From: Fragilaria radians | Taxonomy: Eukaryota; Bacillariophyta; Fragilariophyceae; Fragilariales; Fragilariaceae | DNA length: 10,255 nt | Assembly: GCA_900642245.1 (NCBI GenBank) | Contig: CAAAJI010000135.1 | Coordinates: 12,780-23,034, forward strand | Direction of reading: 5' to 3' | In this document: piece by piece, positions 1 to 9,076 of the stretch | Numbering within the stretch: the first letter of the stretch is position 1 | How the letters are laid out: each line of letters opens with the position of its first letter | Notes under the pieces: model-generated | Database searches by the model: none | What the model was told of the DNA's origin: nothing | What the model saw: the letters and a program-made list of their open reading frames with translations, nothing else | Program-made: the position numbers and the translations under genes

Positions 1-1
1 T

Positions 2-763
2 ATTTTAGCTCCACACGTTGATCGAAATCCTTTGATAACTTCTGCTATCATCAACGTGGATCAAGATGTCGATGAACCGTGGCCGTTGGAAGTGTGGGGA
101 CATGACGGAAAACCCTACAACATATCCATGGAACCTGGCGATATGGTTTTGTATGAAAGTCATTCAATTTTGCATGGTACGTTGACGACTTGATGGATGT
201 TAAATCATTTTGATCGTTGATTCTTATTCCATGTCAATTTAGGTCGACCATTTCCAATGCGAGGACGCTTTTTTGCAAACATATTTGTTCATTTTGAGCC
301 CCTAGGAACCTACAGAAAGGATCACAATGATTTCACGTCCGAAAATGTCTATCAGGATGAAGCGCTGGAATCATTAGAAGTCGGTTTACCGCCTTATGTA
401 ATTCCAGGTTCTATTTGGGAATCCGAATGGCGTGAATCAAATCCAAATGGTTGGCGACTCCTACACAATGATATGAAAATAGGCATTGCAAGTAATAACC
501 TGCGTATCGTAGACAATTTGTACATTCAGAATGAGGATTCTATCCATGAAGTCGATAAAAATGGATGGTCCCCACTCCATGAGGCTGCTCGTGCAGGGCA
601 TGTCGAAATCGCAAGATATTTGTGTGATCATGATGTTGATCTTGAACTCCGAACAGGTAATGGAACAGGTGAAACAGCTTTAGAAATCGCTCTTGCATCC
701 CATGGAGAAGAGTCGGAAATATATCAATTCCTCCTGGAGGCTGGCGCTGAGGAAGAATTGTAA
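2..763 (+). CDS. 2OG-Fe(II) dioxygenase (prolyl 4-hydroxylase-like) with C-terminal ankyrin repeats, 5'-partial, two exons
   Basis: The protein is the C-terminal part of a 2-oxoglutarate/Fe(II) oxygenase of the prolyl 4-hydroxylase type, a family that hydroxylates protein side chains. Exon 1 (2-176) and exon 2 (243-763) join in frame across a 66-bp intron through a split Gly codon; translation ends at TAA 761-763. The iron-binding HxD reads HVD (14-22), the second His is in SILHG (codon 173-175), and an Arg seven or nine residues later (RPFPMRGRFF) is the likely 2-oxoglutarate anchor. The core strand motif MEPGDMVLYESHS fits this fold. After the catalytic domain come ankyrin repeats: one clear unit from NGWSPLHEAARAGH (about 560), a second from GETALEIALA, and a weaker one before them at GWRLLHN. 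Ankyrin repeats suggest protein substrates or partners. The substrate cannot be told. The N-terminus lies outside the window. Similar fusions are, from memory, typical of diatoms. Confidence 0.85.
177..242 (+). other. Spliceosomal intron, 66 bp, phase 1
   Basis: The intron begins GTACGT and ends TTTAG. Removing it joins G(176) to GT(243-244) as a Gly codon and restores one continuous dioxygenase frame. The intron itself has in-frame stops. It splits the catalytic domain just after the second iron-binding His codon. The short length fits diatom or other algal introns. Confidence 0.85.
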
Positions 764-882
764 TGACTTACAGAAGGGAGGCTTTGCGTTTGTCTTTCCT
801 CCAAATTTTTCCTGGCGATATAATTCTTGTTTTAGCTCTAATTTAAGTTGAGAAATGTTGGAAAATTGGGAATTAAGATGGA

Positions 883-1024
883 ATCAATTATATTTAGGCA
901 ATTAGTCTATATTTAGGATATCTCTGTGATCTATTGAGGTATGCCGAAGATTAGGAGCGTCGCTACATTTGCAATTAACAACTGGATAAGGTTGATTGAA
1001 CTTTAATTACTTCCAGCAATCAAA
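883..1024 (+). repeat. Left arm of a long inverted repeat
   Basis: This segment matches the reverse complement of 10066-10246. The blocks are 883-907 against 10222-10246 (20 of 25 bases), 915-945 against 10152-10182 (30 of 31), 966-979 against 10116-10129 (13 of 14), 988-1007 against 10088-10107 (20 of 20) and 1007-1024 against 10066-10083 (18 of 18). They stay collinear, with a 5-base gap near 1007 and about 30 extra bases in the right arm between the first two blocks. The arm starts about 120 bases after the hydroxylase stop codon. It also holds a direct 10-base repeat, tatatttagg, at 889-898 and 908-917. It could be one end of a terminal-inverted-repeat element, or one of two unrelated copies of a dispersed repeat. 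No target-site duplication is visible. Confidence 0.85.
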
Positions 1025-2550
1025 GAAATCAAAGATGACACATAACACAGGACCAGCATTCGAGTTTATGTTTAGACTCAAGCCTTCTCTAGCGTCGATT
1101 CGACCAATCGTTTTCTTCACCTGAGAACGCAGCAACCCTAACAACGATCAAACTTTCTTCATACAATACGTCTTAATTTACATCTTCCCATAAGCAGATA
1201 CGTAGAAAATGTACTGTCAGTCGGAATTTATCAATTCTGGTTGCCTTGTGCGTTTTTGTCGTCAAAAAAAAGTACTCTAGTGCATTTGTCCCCTCCTGAG
1301 GACAATGATAGAATTGACACTAGAAGAGTCTTCCTCTGACATTTTAAATTATGAAGTTAGAAAATTTGATCCTAAAAAGGAATGTGTGTAAGAAATTGTA
1401 AGGTTAAACAAGAAAACCCATACAAGATTTGAATATCCTTGAAGGTTTATACCAGTCTTTGTAACTGACGTAAATCGTCTATGTGCCTCAGAAAAAGGGC
1501 CATTACAGAATTGTGGTTGATGGATTGAATTCAATTAGGCCTTTACAACGCAGGATGGGATTAGTAATTACCACAGAACTTCCCACAAAAGAGCCAAAGA
1601 AGATGCAAACAAATATAATCACACTGTCAAAAATCTGGAGAAAAATTTTGACAGAGAAATCAGTCAATAAGTCCTGAGAGTTACTTTGAAAAGATGGAAA
1701 GAAATAACAACTTATTGGTCTGTAGATGACTTATACCTTGAAAACGCTTATGTAAAGCCATACAAAAAGAGACTGCATGGATTGAGAAGTATTTGCCCAA
1801 TCTTTTTATCCATCTTGCAACTGGCATTTTTAATATTTTGTATCCATTGTACTACATCATAATGCCAATGACAGTTATGATTACTTCGTTTTTAAGCTGA
1901 ATTATGAAAACCAAGTCCATTACCAATTCCATCGCCTTCAAATGGCATGACTAGTTGATGTCAAGCGATATCACTACCTTTCTTCACCCTGCTATCGAAG
2001 ATTATTTGATGTTCGTATTGCATTGACATTTATTGTAACTTATTGAATGAGTCTCATAGGTTCATTCCACTTGAATATGCCAACTTAAGATTTTAAAGTA
2101 CAATTTGATATTGGCATATCTGCAATTAAAATTCGCTCTATTACCGTCTTTTCAGGTATTCTAGGCCTATTAGTTTTGGTTCTCATGGTATTCTTCCTTC
2201 TTTTCATTAAGGTGCGCTGGAAAACAAGCACTTGAAAAGGAGATGTCAATTATTCTTAGGATTATCATATTTTACTTTGCTATCTTTGAATCTTTGGTCC
2301 AAGATCAATTAGCGAGTGTAAAAATTAGGAGGAGGTTCCATTTAGAAATATTGTTAACTTTGACAAGAATTAACGAGGGTGGAGTTAAGGAATCTTATGA
2401 ATATTTTATCTTTTTTGCCAATGGCTTTCAAAATATACGTTTCTATGCCTTCTCAAACTTTTCGTAACACAAAACGCTGTTTCCGCCCTAGTTAAAGTTG
2501 GTACTGGACGGTTTGGAAGATTATCGTCATCACGGAATGATCGAAAATGA
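1025..2550. other. Intergenic stretch with no convincing gene
   Basis: This AT-rich stretch holds only short open frames in all six readings (the longest about 60 to 75 codons), and none shows a recognisable domain. The short plus frame at 2243-2467 encodes a hydrophobic peptide of low complexity and looks like chance. One plus frame at 1305-1859 is less interrupted than expected and is listed separately. I saw no tRNA, rRNA or terminal repeat here. Confidence 0.5.
1305..1859 (+). pseudogene. Possible decayed coding frame, unidentified
   Basis: Reading from the ATG at 1305, one frame runs about 185 codons with only five stops before a sixth at the end, fewer than expected for such AT-rich DNA. 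The conceptual product is charged in the middle (around SHKRAKEDANKYN, then a LKRWKEIT region) and ends in a hydrophobic stretch around SICPIFLSILQLAFLIF, which could be a membrane segment. I do not recognise a family. It may be a relic of an old gene or element, or simply chance. Confidence 0.2.
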
Positions 2551-2559
2551 CGTTTCTAG

Positions 2560-2995
2560 ATATTAGACTCTGTAGCCAGAAGGTGATTTAATGACATTAT
2601 GAAGTGTAAGGTTGCTGGGTTCACCGTCGAATTTCAGCATTAAGTATATGGTTGATATCAAAAATCTTTCGAAAAGTATTGTCATGTTTCCAATCATCAT
2701 AAAGAATCTCTCACCATCTTTGCCTAGATTGAAGCCTTTCTTTAAGGTCTTTCTTTTAATAAATAGATTCACCCCCAGGTCTTATTGATGTACTAATTGC
2801 TGGAGCGTGGCGGCTTCTTTCTTTCCCATTTTCTACAAAATACATTCAAGCTTCACTGCGTAAGTAAGTAAATAGGGGATTATATTTCTTCTTCAATTTC
2901 TCCCAAGCTAATGCTGCACTGCCATCTTCAAATTCTTTGGCCTTAAGACTCCATCGCTACAATTCACATCAATTGAGAGTTTCAATCTGATGAAG
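2560..2995 (-). pseudogene. Possible Ty1/copia gag fragment, degraded
   Basis: On the minus strand, about 2880-2940 encodes FEDGSAALAWEKLKKKYN, which resembles the AW..L..KY core of copia-type Gag (UBN2-like) proteins. The frame stops soon after. A different frame then stays open from 2772 down to 2563, but its product does not clearly match Gag. If the call is right, this Gag piece lies downstream of the integrase piece on the same strand, the reverse of a normal element, so it would belong to another insertion. The evidence is one short motif. Confidence 0.3.
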
Positions 2996-3350
2996 GTATA
3001 AATGCTAAGTTAAACAACCCCCATCAAGTTCTTACCTTCTTCTGGCCTTTCCTCAACTATTTCTAAGCCTCTAGGTATTTTACCCTCTCCATCAGAATAT
3101 TCTTGATCCTTAAACGTTGAGTCTTGGCTAAAACGTTTCACTCCAACCTGGGCATTTATCCTTTATTTCTAAGAAATTAAGAGCCCAAAGAGCATTGAAG
3201 GCTTTCATCCCACAGCAAATCAGCTAAACAAAATTAGAGCAAAACTCAGACTGAATTAGTAATGACAATTGGGAAGTCTTATGCCCTTGGATAGGACGTA
3301 TTTTGGACGAAGCTAAAATGTGAAATCCAGGTAAATTGCATGTGATGTAT
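2996..3350. other. No gene recognised between copia-like relics
   Basis: Both strands carry frequent stops. A short acidic minus-strand stretch near 3010-3110 (SDGEGKIPRGLEIVEERPEE) could be part of a retroelement linker, but nothing in it is diagnostic. Reverse transcriptase would be expected here if the upstream integrase relic continued as a complete element; I could not find its motifs. Confidence 0.4.
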
Positions 3351-4870
3351 CTATAGTGAACGAAGTAAGAAAGAAAAATCCTGGAGATGGAATATATGCT
3401 GGGGTTGAATGGAGAAAGGAGAAGGAAAAGTGATTAGCACGGACAAATGTGTGTCAGACTCTTTCATCCAATTGAATTGTTGATCTATAATGTTAGGTTC
3501 TAATTGATCATCTGTTGTATTCTGCTGCTTGTCAGTTTCAACGGTGCCTCCCATTGTTTCTTCTGTTAATTCAGTTTCCAATCCCTTAGCAGTAACATAC
3601 ACATTAGTCCTTTTCTCATAATCATCTACCCATCGATGATGCTACCACCATCATCTACAACAATGACGATTTTGTTCCCATGTGCAATTTGTTGTATCCT
3701 CTGATTCAAATTGTATGGCATAGGTAATCCAGTCAAATTTCATCTTCTTAATTTCTTTCCTTTCGACAATCTCAGGAAGGAATAACCTACTTGTAAATAT
3801 CCTGTTGTGAGTAGCGCCTTACAGCAATTGTTCTTGACTCCATTGCATTATTGTGTTGTTAGTGACATAGCAAGTATTCACCAAATTCCAATTGGCAATA
3901 TTTCTGAAAGTCAATCTTTTATCCGGTCATAAGCGTAAGGGGGCTCATTGTCTTAGGAACTCCATCGGCTGGAGGAAGATTTTCAGCCAAAACAAGCAAC
4001 CTCATACCAATTCATGCAGCGTTCTCTGTGTTATCTTTTTATAAATGGAAGCATGTTTATTGTACTTTAACTCTCTATCCTTTAAAGTTCGAGGCTGCCT
4101 CTCAACTTCTGGTTCACAGGCTGTTACATTAGCACTGACATTAATATAACCAAGGTCTCTTTTTATTGCTGAATTGTCAATCAAGTAATGCATAAGTTGC
4201 CTCAAACCCTCGAGATTGATATAGTTTTATAACTGGCCTAATAGCTTGTAATATTGTATCTATTTTCAAATTCTTTGGCATCTCAAATGTACGGAATTTC
4301 TTATTTCATGATATTGTGACAAGAAATCCTATACAATTTATAAACATGATGTCATCTCCAATGGTGATCTTTCCATAATTGTCCAGGATATGCTTTGCTA
4401 TTTCAATATCATTGAAAACAATATGAAAAGGTGTTTAACGCCTTGTCTTGCAATTTAATGATCCTAAATTAGCTGCAAATATCCTCTGCTCTTAGAACAT
4501 CGCTTCTGGATATTGGACAGGTTGCTAAAAGGTTGTTGTTGCTTATATGGACCATATGATGTGTTCAAGGTCTCCCACTTATCATTGTATCTCTCAAGCT
4601 GAGGATGCTTGAGAGTAGTCTTTATTAGTGTATCTAGATGCATTTTCACCTACAGTTGTTACTAAGATTACTTTGCTATATTTCACGGCATTAACGTAAG
4701 TATCAAGATACGTCTTGGCCTTTGTGACGATAAATCCATTCTCTGTATCACTTGCAAAGGTTAACTTCTATCCTTTCTTGCATAATGTTGACAAGAGTAG
4801 AATATTATCGTTTCTATTTTTATGGTACCAGACTTGACCATATCCAACTAATGTCCTGACCAAATCAGTT
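3351..4870 (-). pseudogene. Ty1/copia retrotransposon relic: GAG-pre-integrase and integrase, followed by linker
   Basis: Read on the minus strand, this is a copia-type integrase region broken by many stops and frameshifts. A GAG-pre-integrase signature is at about 4850-4730 (GYGQVWYHKN, later KLTFASDTENGFIV). The integrase core follows: the first Asp in GDDIMFIN (near 4341-4365), the second in TYALLD (near 4200) and the Glu in EVERQPRTLKDRE (about 4100), consistent with a D,D,E triad. A C-terminal block includes LPPADGV and MSPLTLMTG (near 3950) and SFLRLSKGKKLRR with LTGLPMP (about 3780-3700). From 3602 to 3351 an acidic, Thr/Glu/Gln-rich stretch resembles the integrase-to-RT linker. The element cannot encode a working protein. 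Diverged copia elements of this kind are abundant in diatoms. No LTR was found at either side. Confidence 0.8.
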
Positions 4871-5004
4871 GATATTACCCCTCAGTTTTAAGCATTACTT
4901 CACTTAGGGATTCTGATCTATCTGGCAAATGCTTTAAATGGTCCCAATTAATGCTAGGAAGCTTTGGGCAATGTGTAACAACAGTCTCCTATTTATAGTG
5001 GCAC

Positions 5005-5640
5005 TACCACATTGACACAATTTCTTTCTTTTCTCATCTTACTCTTGGAGATTCTCTCATCAAGATTCCTTTCCTTTTGCTTCTGTCTAAGATTCATCTT
5101 GGGTTTCCTCTCTCCAAGATTCATGTCTAGCTTTAGATTCACAATCTTCTGTGTGAATATCTTAAAAAAATTTCCATGTATTAGTCATGTAATCACCAAT
5201 CATATGATCAATTGGGCATAGCTCAAGATCAATAACAAAAAAAAATCTTACTTTCACAAATCTAGATCTCTTTCCTGTGATCTTTAGTCCGTTCTGTTCC
5301 AATATCATTGGACTCTCATTTTCTTGAAAAAGCACATTTTCCTTTACATGCAACCTTGCGCTTTAAGGAAAATTCTTGTTGCAAGTAGTTATGCTTTAGT
5401 AAAACTTCTGGTATTCAGTCCTTGCTCTCTGCTGATAGATATTATAGCTCCTTCTCCAATTGTCATAACTGCTTCAGTATGACTTTTATTATCTGGGTAT
5501 ACAGCAAATGAATGTAGCATCTACATGCCATTTCATGTCTTTTTGCCTTTGGGTCTAAAGTGGTTCTTAACAATGATTACAAATGATTGAATGCATTTGA
5601 GAAGTATTTGTCTTGAAGTGAAATTTATGAAAATTGTGCC
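5005..5640 (-). pseudogene. Ty1/copia retrotransposon relic: RT tail, RNase H and C-terminal tail
   Basis: The minus strand encodes the end of a copia polyprotein with frameshifts. WHVDATF (5510-5530) followed, after a shift, by FAVYPDNKSHT and GEGAIISISREQ marks the start of the RNase H domain. VLFQENESPMILEQNG and TGKRSRFVKVRFFFV, then LCPIDHMIGDYMTN, match its conserved C-terminal part, where most copia elements have a DNxSA..L..NG, KR..H...RYFF and P....AD..TKPL series. A shift at an A7 run (5164-5170) leads to a basic tail that ends near 5005. Weak reverse-transcriptase-tail similarity reaches about 5640. The catalytic domain is not intact. This piece lies upstream of the integrase relic on the same strand, whereas RNase H should come last. 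Confidence 0.75.
5048..5140 (-). repeat. 27-bp periodic repeat encoding a nine-residue basic motif
   Basis: The heptamer aagattc occurs on the plus strand at 5062, 5089 and 5116, exactly 27 bases apart, with variants gagattc at 5048 and tagattc at 5134. On the minus strand this gives nine-residue units beginning NL and rich in Lys, Arg, Glu and Gln (NLGERKPKM, NLRQKQKER, NLDERISKS). It sits in the tail after the RNase H relic. The strand is almost purely purine on the minus side. Confidence 0.6.
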
Positions 5641-5847
5641 AGATTAACTTAGAGAAAACTTTTAGCAAAATGTATGTTTCTACTTTCCTTGTTGTGGATG
5701 CTACAGTGAAAAGAAGAATTTGTTTCTAATGAAGTTATTAGGCTGTGTTGCTGCCAATTATTAGTGCTGTAATGAGTGAGATATCAAATTCAAGGCATAT
5801 CCCTGTATTTAGAAATCAAAATGTTTCACTAATAATTGTGATATTTA

Positions 5848-7125
5848 TCAAGCACATGCAAATCCTTGATTGATAACAAATCTCCTTAAGGAGTTGTAAA
5901 TGTCAAAAATCCATTTTGCTAGAGATCCAAGCTGATTGCAGCAAATTCCAATATGCATCAGCTGAGTATTGGGATTTGTACTTTGAGTTGAATTTATATC
6001 CCTCATGTCACACTTTACAAGTGCTTTAAGACCAGGATATCCAGAACCAGGTTTTAGACCGTGAAAATGAATTAGCTTAATTTCACGTAGTGATGAGACC
6101 AAGGATGCAGGCCAGTATACTTTAAAATTCCACCTCAATGACAACAGAGCTAATTTGTCCTTTCTTTCTCGTCGAAAGAATTGAATCAAAATTTCTTGAT
6201 CATTTGAAAAAATGTATTTCCTTGAACGCCTCAACATTTCAGGCCATAGATGTTTGAATCGTGGTACGTTCATTACAATTACTCCTGAATTTATTGGTCC
6301 TGATCTTGGGGAGACTTGATGTCCATATGCCATGACTTTATCATTATCTTGAAATAGAGAAAGAAGCTTGGATATATCTCTCTTTGTTATTGAATTTACA
6401 AACATAACATCAGAATCAGTGTACAGTGCATAATCAGGACAGACATCAGGCAATTCAAAAAGCTTATGTTCCGCAATTATGGATGGAAGATCAAGTCTCA
6501 TAAAGACACCTGCAGTTCCAGACATTTCAAGATCTCTTAATGACAAGTTCAATTTTGAAATTAGATGATCCTGAAAAGTTAATCTATTCCAAGAAACAAT
6601 TTTCACTTGTTTTCTCGTTCCGAAATTTGATAAGAAGGACTCAATGCGGGAGTTACCTAATTGATTGACAACCAAAATTGGATAAAGTGTATTATTGGCA
6701 AATCTCTGTTGCGATTCCAATGCAACAGCATATGCCAGGCTGAAGCCATCAAAATCATCCATACAAGGTGGTTCATAGCTTTCAACTAAGGTGCAGATCC
6801 ATAGTAAGCGACAGGGTGCGTCATTTGGTGGAAAATTAGAATTATACCTTGGATCAAAAAGAATATCCTTTGATCCAACCGGTATACAACCAGGATTTTT
6901 TTCCTCACAGTACTTGTGAGTTATATTTTGGCTTAGCATTGTACAATCTCTGCTTGGCTCAAGGTCCAGCTTCTCTAATGTGAAGAGAGTGCTCGATTCC
7001 GCATTGGTCGGGTTTTCCGCTGTTATGCTGAAATGATGCACTTTCATCTTAAAGGTATGGTTTGACACAAGAGCTAGCAAAAAACAAACTGCAATGAGTA
7101 AACGGTATCTGTGTATAATGGCCAT
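5848..7125 (-). CDS. GT8-like glycosyltransferase, type II membrane protein, intronless
   Basis: This 425-residue protein is probably a Golgi or ER lumenal glycosyltransferase with a GT-A fold, moving a sugar from a nucleotide-sugar donor to an unknown acceptor. Residues about 8-20 form a single hydrophobic signal anchor. A Cys-rich stem (Cys61, 73, 80, 105, 111, 121) precedes the catalytic domain. Motifs in order are FMRLDLPSIIAE (208-219), the metal-binding DxD as YTDSDVMF (DSD at 237-239, bases 6409-6417), NSGVIVMNVPRF (279-290), SNDQEILIQFF (307-317) and IHFHGLKPG (352-360), which corresponds to the GT8 HFxGxxKPW motif. Sequons NHT, NIT, NNT, NLS and NST support a lumenal location. The start is fixed by an in-frame TAA three codons upstream (7132-7134) and a good context, GAAATGG. 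The frame is intact although its neighbours on the same strand are decayed retroelement pieces. The exact family and acceptor are uncertain. Confidence 0.85.
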   Translation of the reverse strand: MAIIHRYRLLIAVCFLLALVSNHTFKMKVHHFSITAENPTNAESSTLFTLEKLDLEPSRDCTMLSQNITHKYCEEKNPGCIPVGSKDILFDPRYNSNFPPNDAPCRLLWICTLVESYEPPCMDDFDGFSLAYAVALESQQRFANNTLYPILVVNQLGNSRIESFLSNFGTRKQVKIVSWNRLTFQDHLISKLNLSLRDLEMSGTAGVFMRLDLPSIIAEHKLFELPDVCPDYALYTDSDVMFVNSITKRDISKLLSLFQDNDKVMAYGHQVSPRSGPINSGVIVMNVPRFKHLWPEMLRRSRKYIFSNDQEILIQFFRRERKDKLALLSLRWNFKVYWPASLVSSLREIKLIHFHGLKPGSGYPGLKALVKCDMRDINSTQSTNPNTQLMHIGICCNQLGSLAKWIFDIYNSLRRFVINQGFACA

Positions 7126-7350
7126 TTCATTTTACATCCGGAGTAGGCTTACGAATTGCACGGAAGGAATTGGTTTGTGGTTTAGTGGCTTGGGGCTAGT
7201 GGTTGGTGGTGTTAGTAGGTAGGGGTTAGTGAAAGTGACGTTTAAACTGGACAGCTTCGAGGCAAATTGTTTGTAACCTAATAATCCAGGCAAGTCACAA
7301 AATACACCATAAATAAAGATTTGCAAACAACGGCACATTACATCGTATTA
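7126..7350 (-). promoter_or_regulatory. Presumed 5' UTR and promoter region of the glycosyltransferase gene
   Basis: The stretch just upstream of the glycosyltransferase start contains a strongly strand-asymmetric block at about 7165-7230: the plus strand is nearly all G and T with several G-runs (ggggc, taggggtt), so the coding strand is C/A rich. I see no clear TATA box or known element. The minus frame at 7132-7338 is in the same frame as the gene but ends in a stop before it and looks non-coding. Position is the only support for a regulatory role. Confidence 0.3.
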
Positions 7351-7359
7351 AGCAGGAGG

Positions 7360-8330
7360 CATTAGACTCATGGATTGAAGAAGGACTCCAAAATATGGCT
7401 CTAAAGGACTGAAAATTAGTAGGAGATTTGATTAGAGCAACTCTAAGCAAGCGGAAATTGCAATTGCCAAATGCAATTGATACTACTATATTCTGATGAC
7501 CAAAACCATAAAATTTCTTCTGGCAAGATTCATAGATGTTGGAAATATTGACAGCCTCTTCAATTAGTAAGTCCATAATTATGCCCTATATCACCTGGAA
7601 CTTTTTACTCCCCTTTGCAGCATTTTTGACACCTGCATTTTGATTTGGTGTATTGATTCTTGTCAGAGACTATAGCAATCATCTTCTTGTTGCTGGCAAT
7701 TTTTCAATTAACAGCCATTACGAGTCATCCAAGTTTCTGGAGGTACTTGTGCCAATTTACAGACCATTGCAGTTTTTGAAGATGATGAAATGTCTACTTC
7801 TTTGTTAGAACCAGTTGAGTCTTGGATTTGCAGCTCATTGCTTAATGCTAATAATTCTTGGAGATTGGTAGATCATGTCTAAAAGCCTATGATCTTAGGA
7901 AATTGCATGTTTCTTTAAAGGACTTACAGCAAAGCAATGCTTCAAAAGCTGTATCAGCCATACCAATATTTTGTGCATTCTGTATGAAACAAGCATATCT
8001 TATTATCATTATCACTCTAAGTTGTTTGTCCAAGCAGAATAAAATTCTGTAAAGGCATATTCATATTCATAGTCATGTACCAGCTTAAACAATCCAATGG
8101 AAAGCTTAGTGACATTCTCAAGCCTATAAAACCTAAGCAATTGATACCATGACCGGATACCCTCTTGTTTGTTCATATTTTCCATCAAGATCCTGCATCA
8201 TAGTCGTCCTTGACAAGCAGTGAGTAGCGCTCCATACAGCGTGTGTGCATCTTTTCATTTTTTAAGCAGACAGCGCTTCCTTCAAAAAATACACATAACA
8301 ATGTAATCCTCTACTAAGTATGCAATTTAA
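7360..8330 (-). pseudogene. Possible Ty1/copia gag and gag-protease linker relic
   Basis: Several minus-strand frames together resemble a diatom copia Gag. A stretch near 8190-8050 reads GIRSWYQLLRFYRLENV, like the conserved W-containing Gag helix. Near 7760 there is KLAQVPPETWMTRNG followed by QQQEDD, resembling the VPPE.W linker block and the Gln/Asp-rich stretch seen in such proteins. A frame open from 7576 (MDLLIEEAVNISNIYES) resembles the acidic spacer before the protease. Stops and frameshifts occur throughout, so it is non-functional. There are no recognisable protease, integrase or RT motifs before the glycosyltransferase gene begins downstream at 7125. The match is by memory of family patterns and is weaker than for the integrase and RNase H relics. 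Confidence 0.4.
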
Positions 8331-9076
8331 ACATCTGTATCAAATAAGTAACCTGCACCAACATAACCTCATGTACGTGCAGATTAGATAATTGGATCAT
8401 GTTCTTATGATTATTATCATTTAGGTCCATTACCTTAACTTAATTCTCAATTTCTGAAAGGTACGTCTTGCAGTCCCCAAAACGACACTTTTGATGACAA
8501 AATAACCTTACTATTGTCGCTATCATCAAGACTCTTGATGTCTGCAGGATTACCCTTGTCGGGACTATATTTCTGACTTGCCTTTCTCAGTAGAGGATGA
8601 TGAGTTGACGATTTTGGGCATTGTTGAGACTCAAAAAGAATCGGCTTTTCTAACGGTCTTTAGGTCTTCCAAAATGAGCAACTTGCTTTTCCTACTTATC
8701 CTAGTGTAACGCTTTTGTCTTTTATTGCTTTCTCTTTGATCGGTGAATTCTTATGGGAATACATATTTCCTATTATACTTAACTTAGAGTATTTGATTGG
8801 ATTAAAGCACAACATTGAGGATTAAAAAGGAAATTGATTGATGCTGATATTCTAATTGACGTTAAGCAAAAGTGTAGGTATAATCTTGACAAGAGGCAAA
8901 AAACTTGAAAAAATAAAGAAATAGTCCAAATGTAAGCGTAGTCTTTTAGTGTTAACTTCAATGAAACTGTTAAACTTTTAACTTGGAAAGAAATTAAAAT
9001 AGTTCCAAGTGCGAGAATAAAAATTAAGAATAGCTCTAATCAAAGCCATTTGCACTTGAAAATTGTAAGGGGACAT
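8331..9076. other. Stretch with no gene recognised
   Basis: Only short open frames occur. A minus frame at about 8570-8460 (SLDDSDNSKVILSSKVSFWG) could be an N-terminal Gag remnant because of its position before the gag-like relic, but I see no diagnostic motif. The minus frames at 8779-8961 and 9036-9311 give hydrophobic, low-complexity peptides and were not accepted as genes. Confidence 0.4.

Noticed and set aside
1349..1534. 61-codon minus-strand open frame
   Set aside because: It lies opposite the possibly decayed plus frame and shows no domain; likely a shadow.
2243..2467. 74-codon plus-strand open frame
   Set aside because: Hydrophobic, low-complexity product with no motif, in AT-rich DNA with frequent stops around it; likely chance.
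7132..7338. 68-codon minus frame directly before the glycosyltransferase gene, in the same frame
   Set aside because: It ends in TAA three codons before the accepted start, is Pro/Thr-rich from the CA-rich block, and the glycosyltransferase has a complete signal anchor at its own Met. An upstream exon is possible but unsupported.
7858..8052. 64-codon plus-strand open frame
   Set aside because: It is antisense to the gag-like relic and has no recognisable features.
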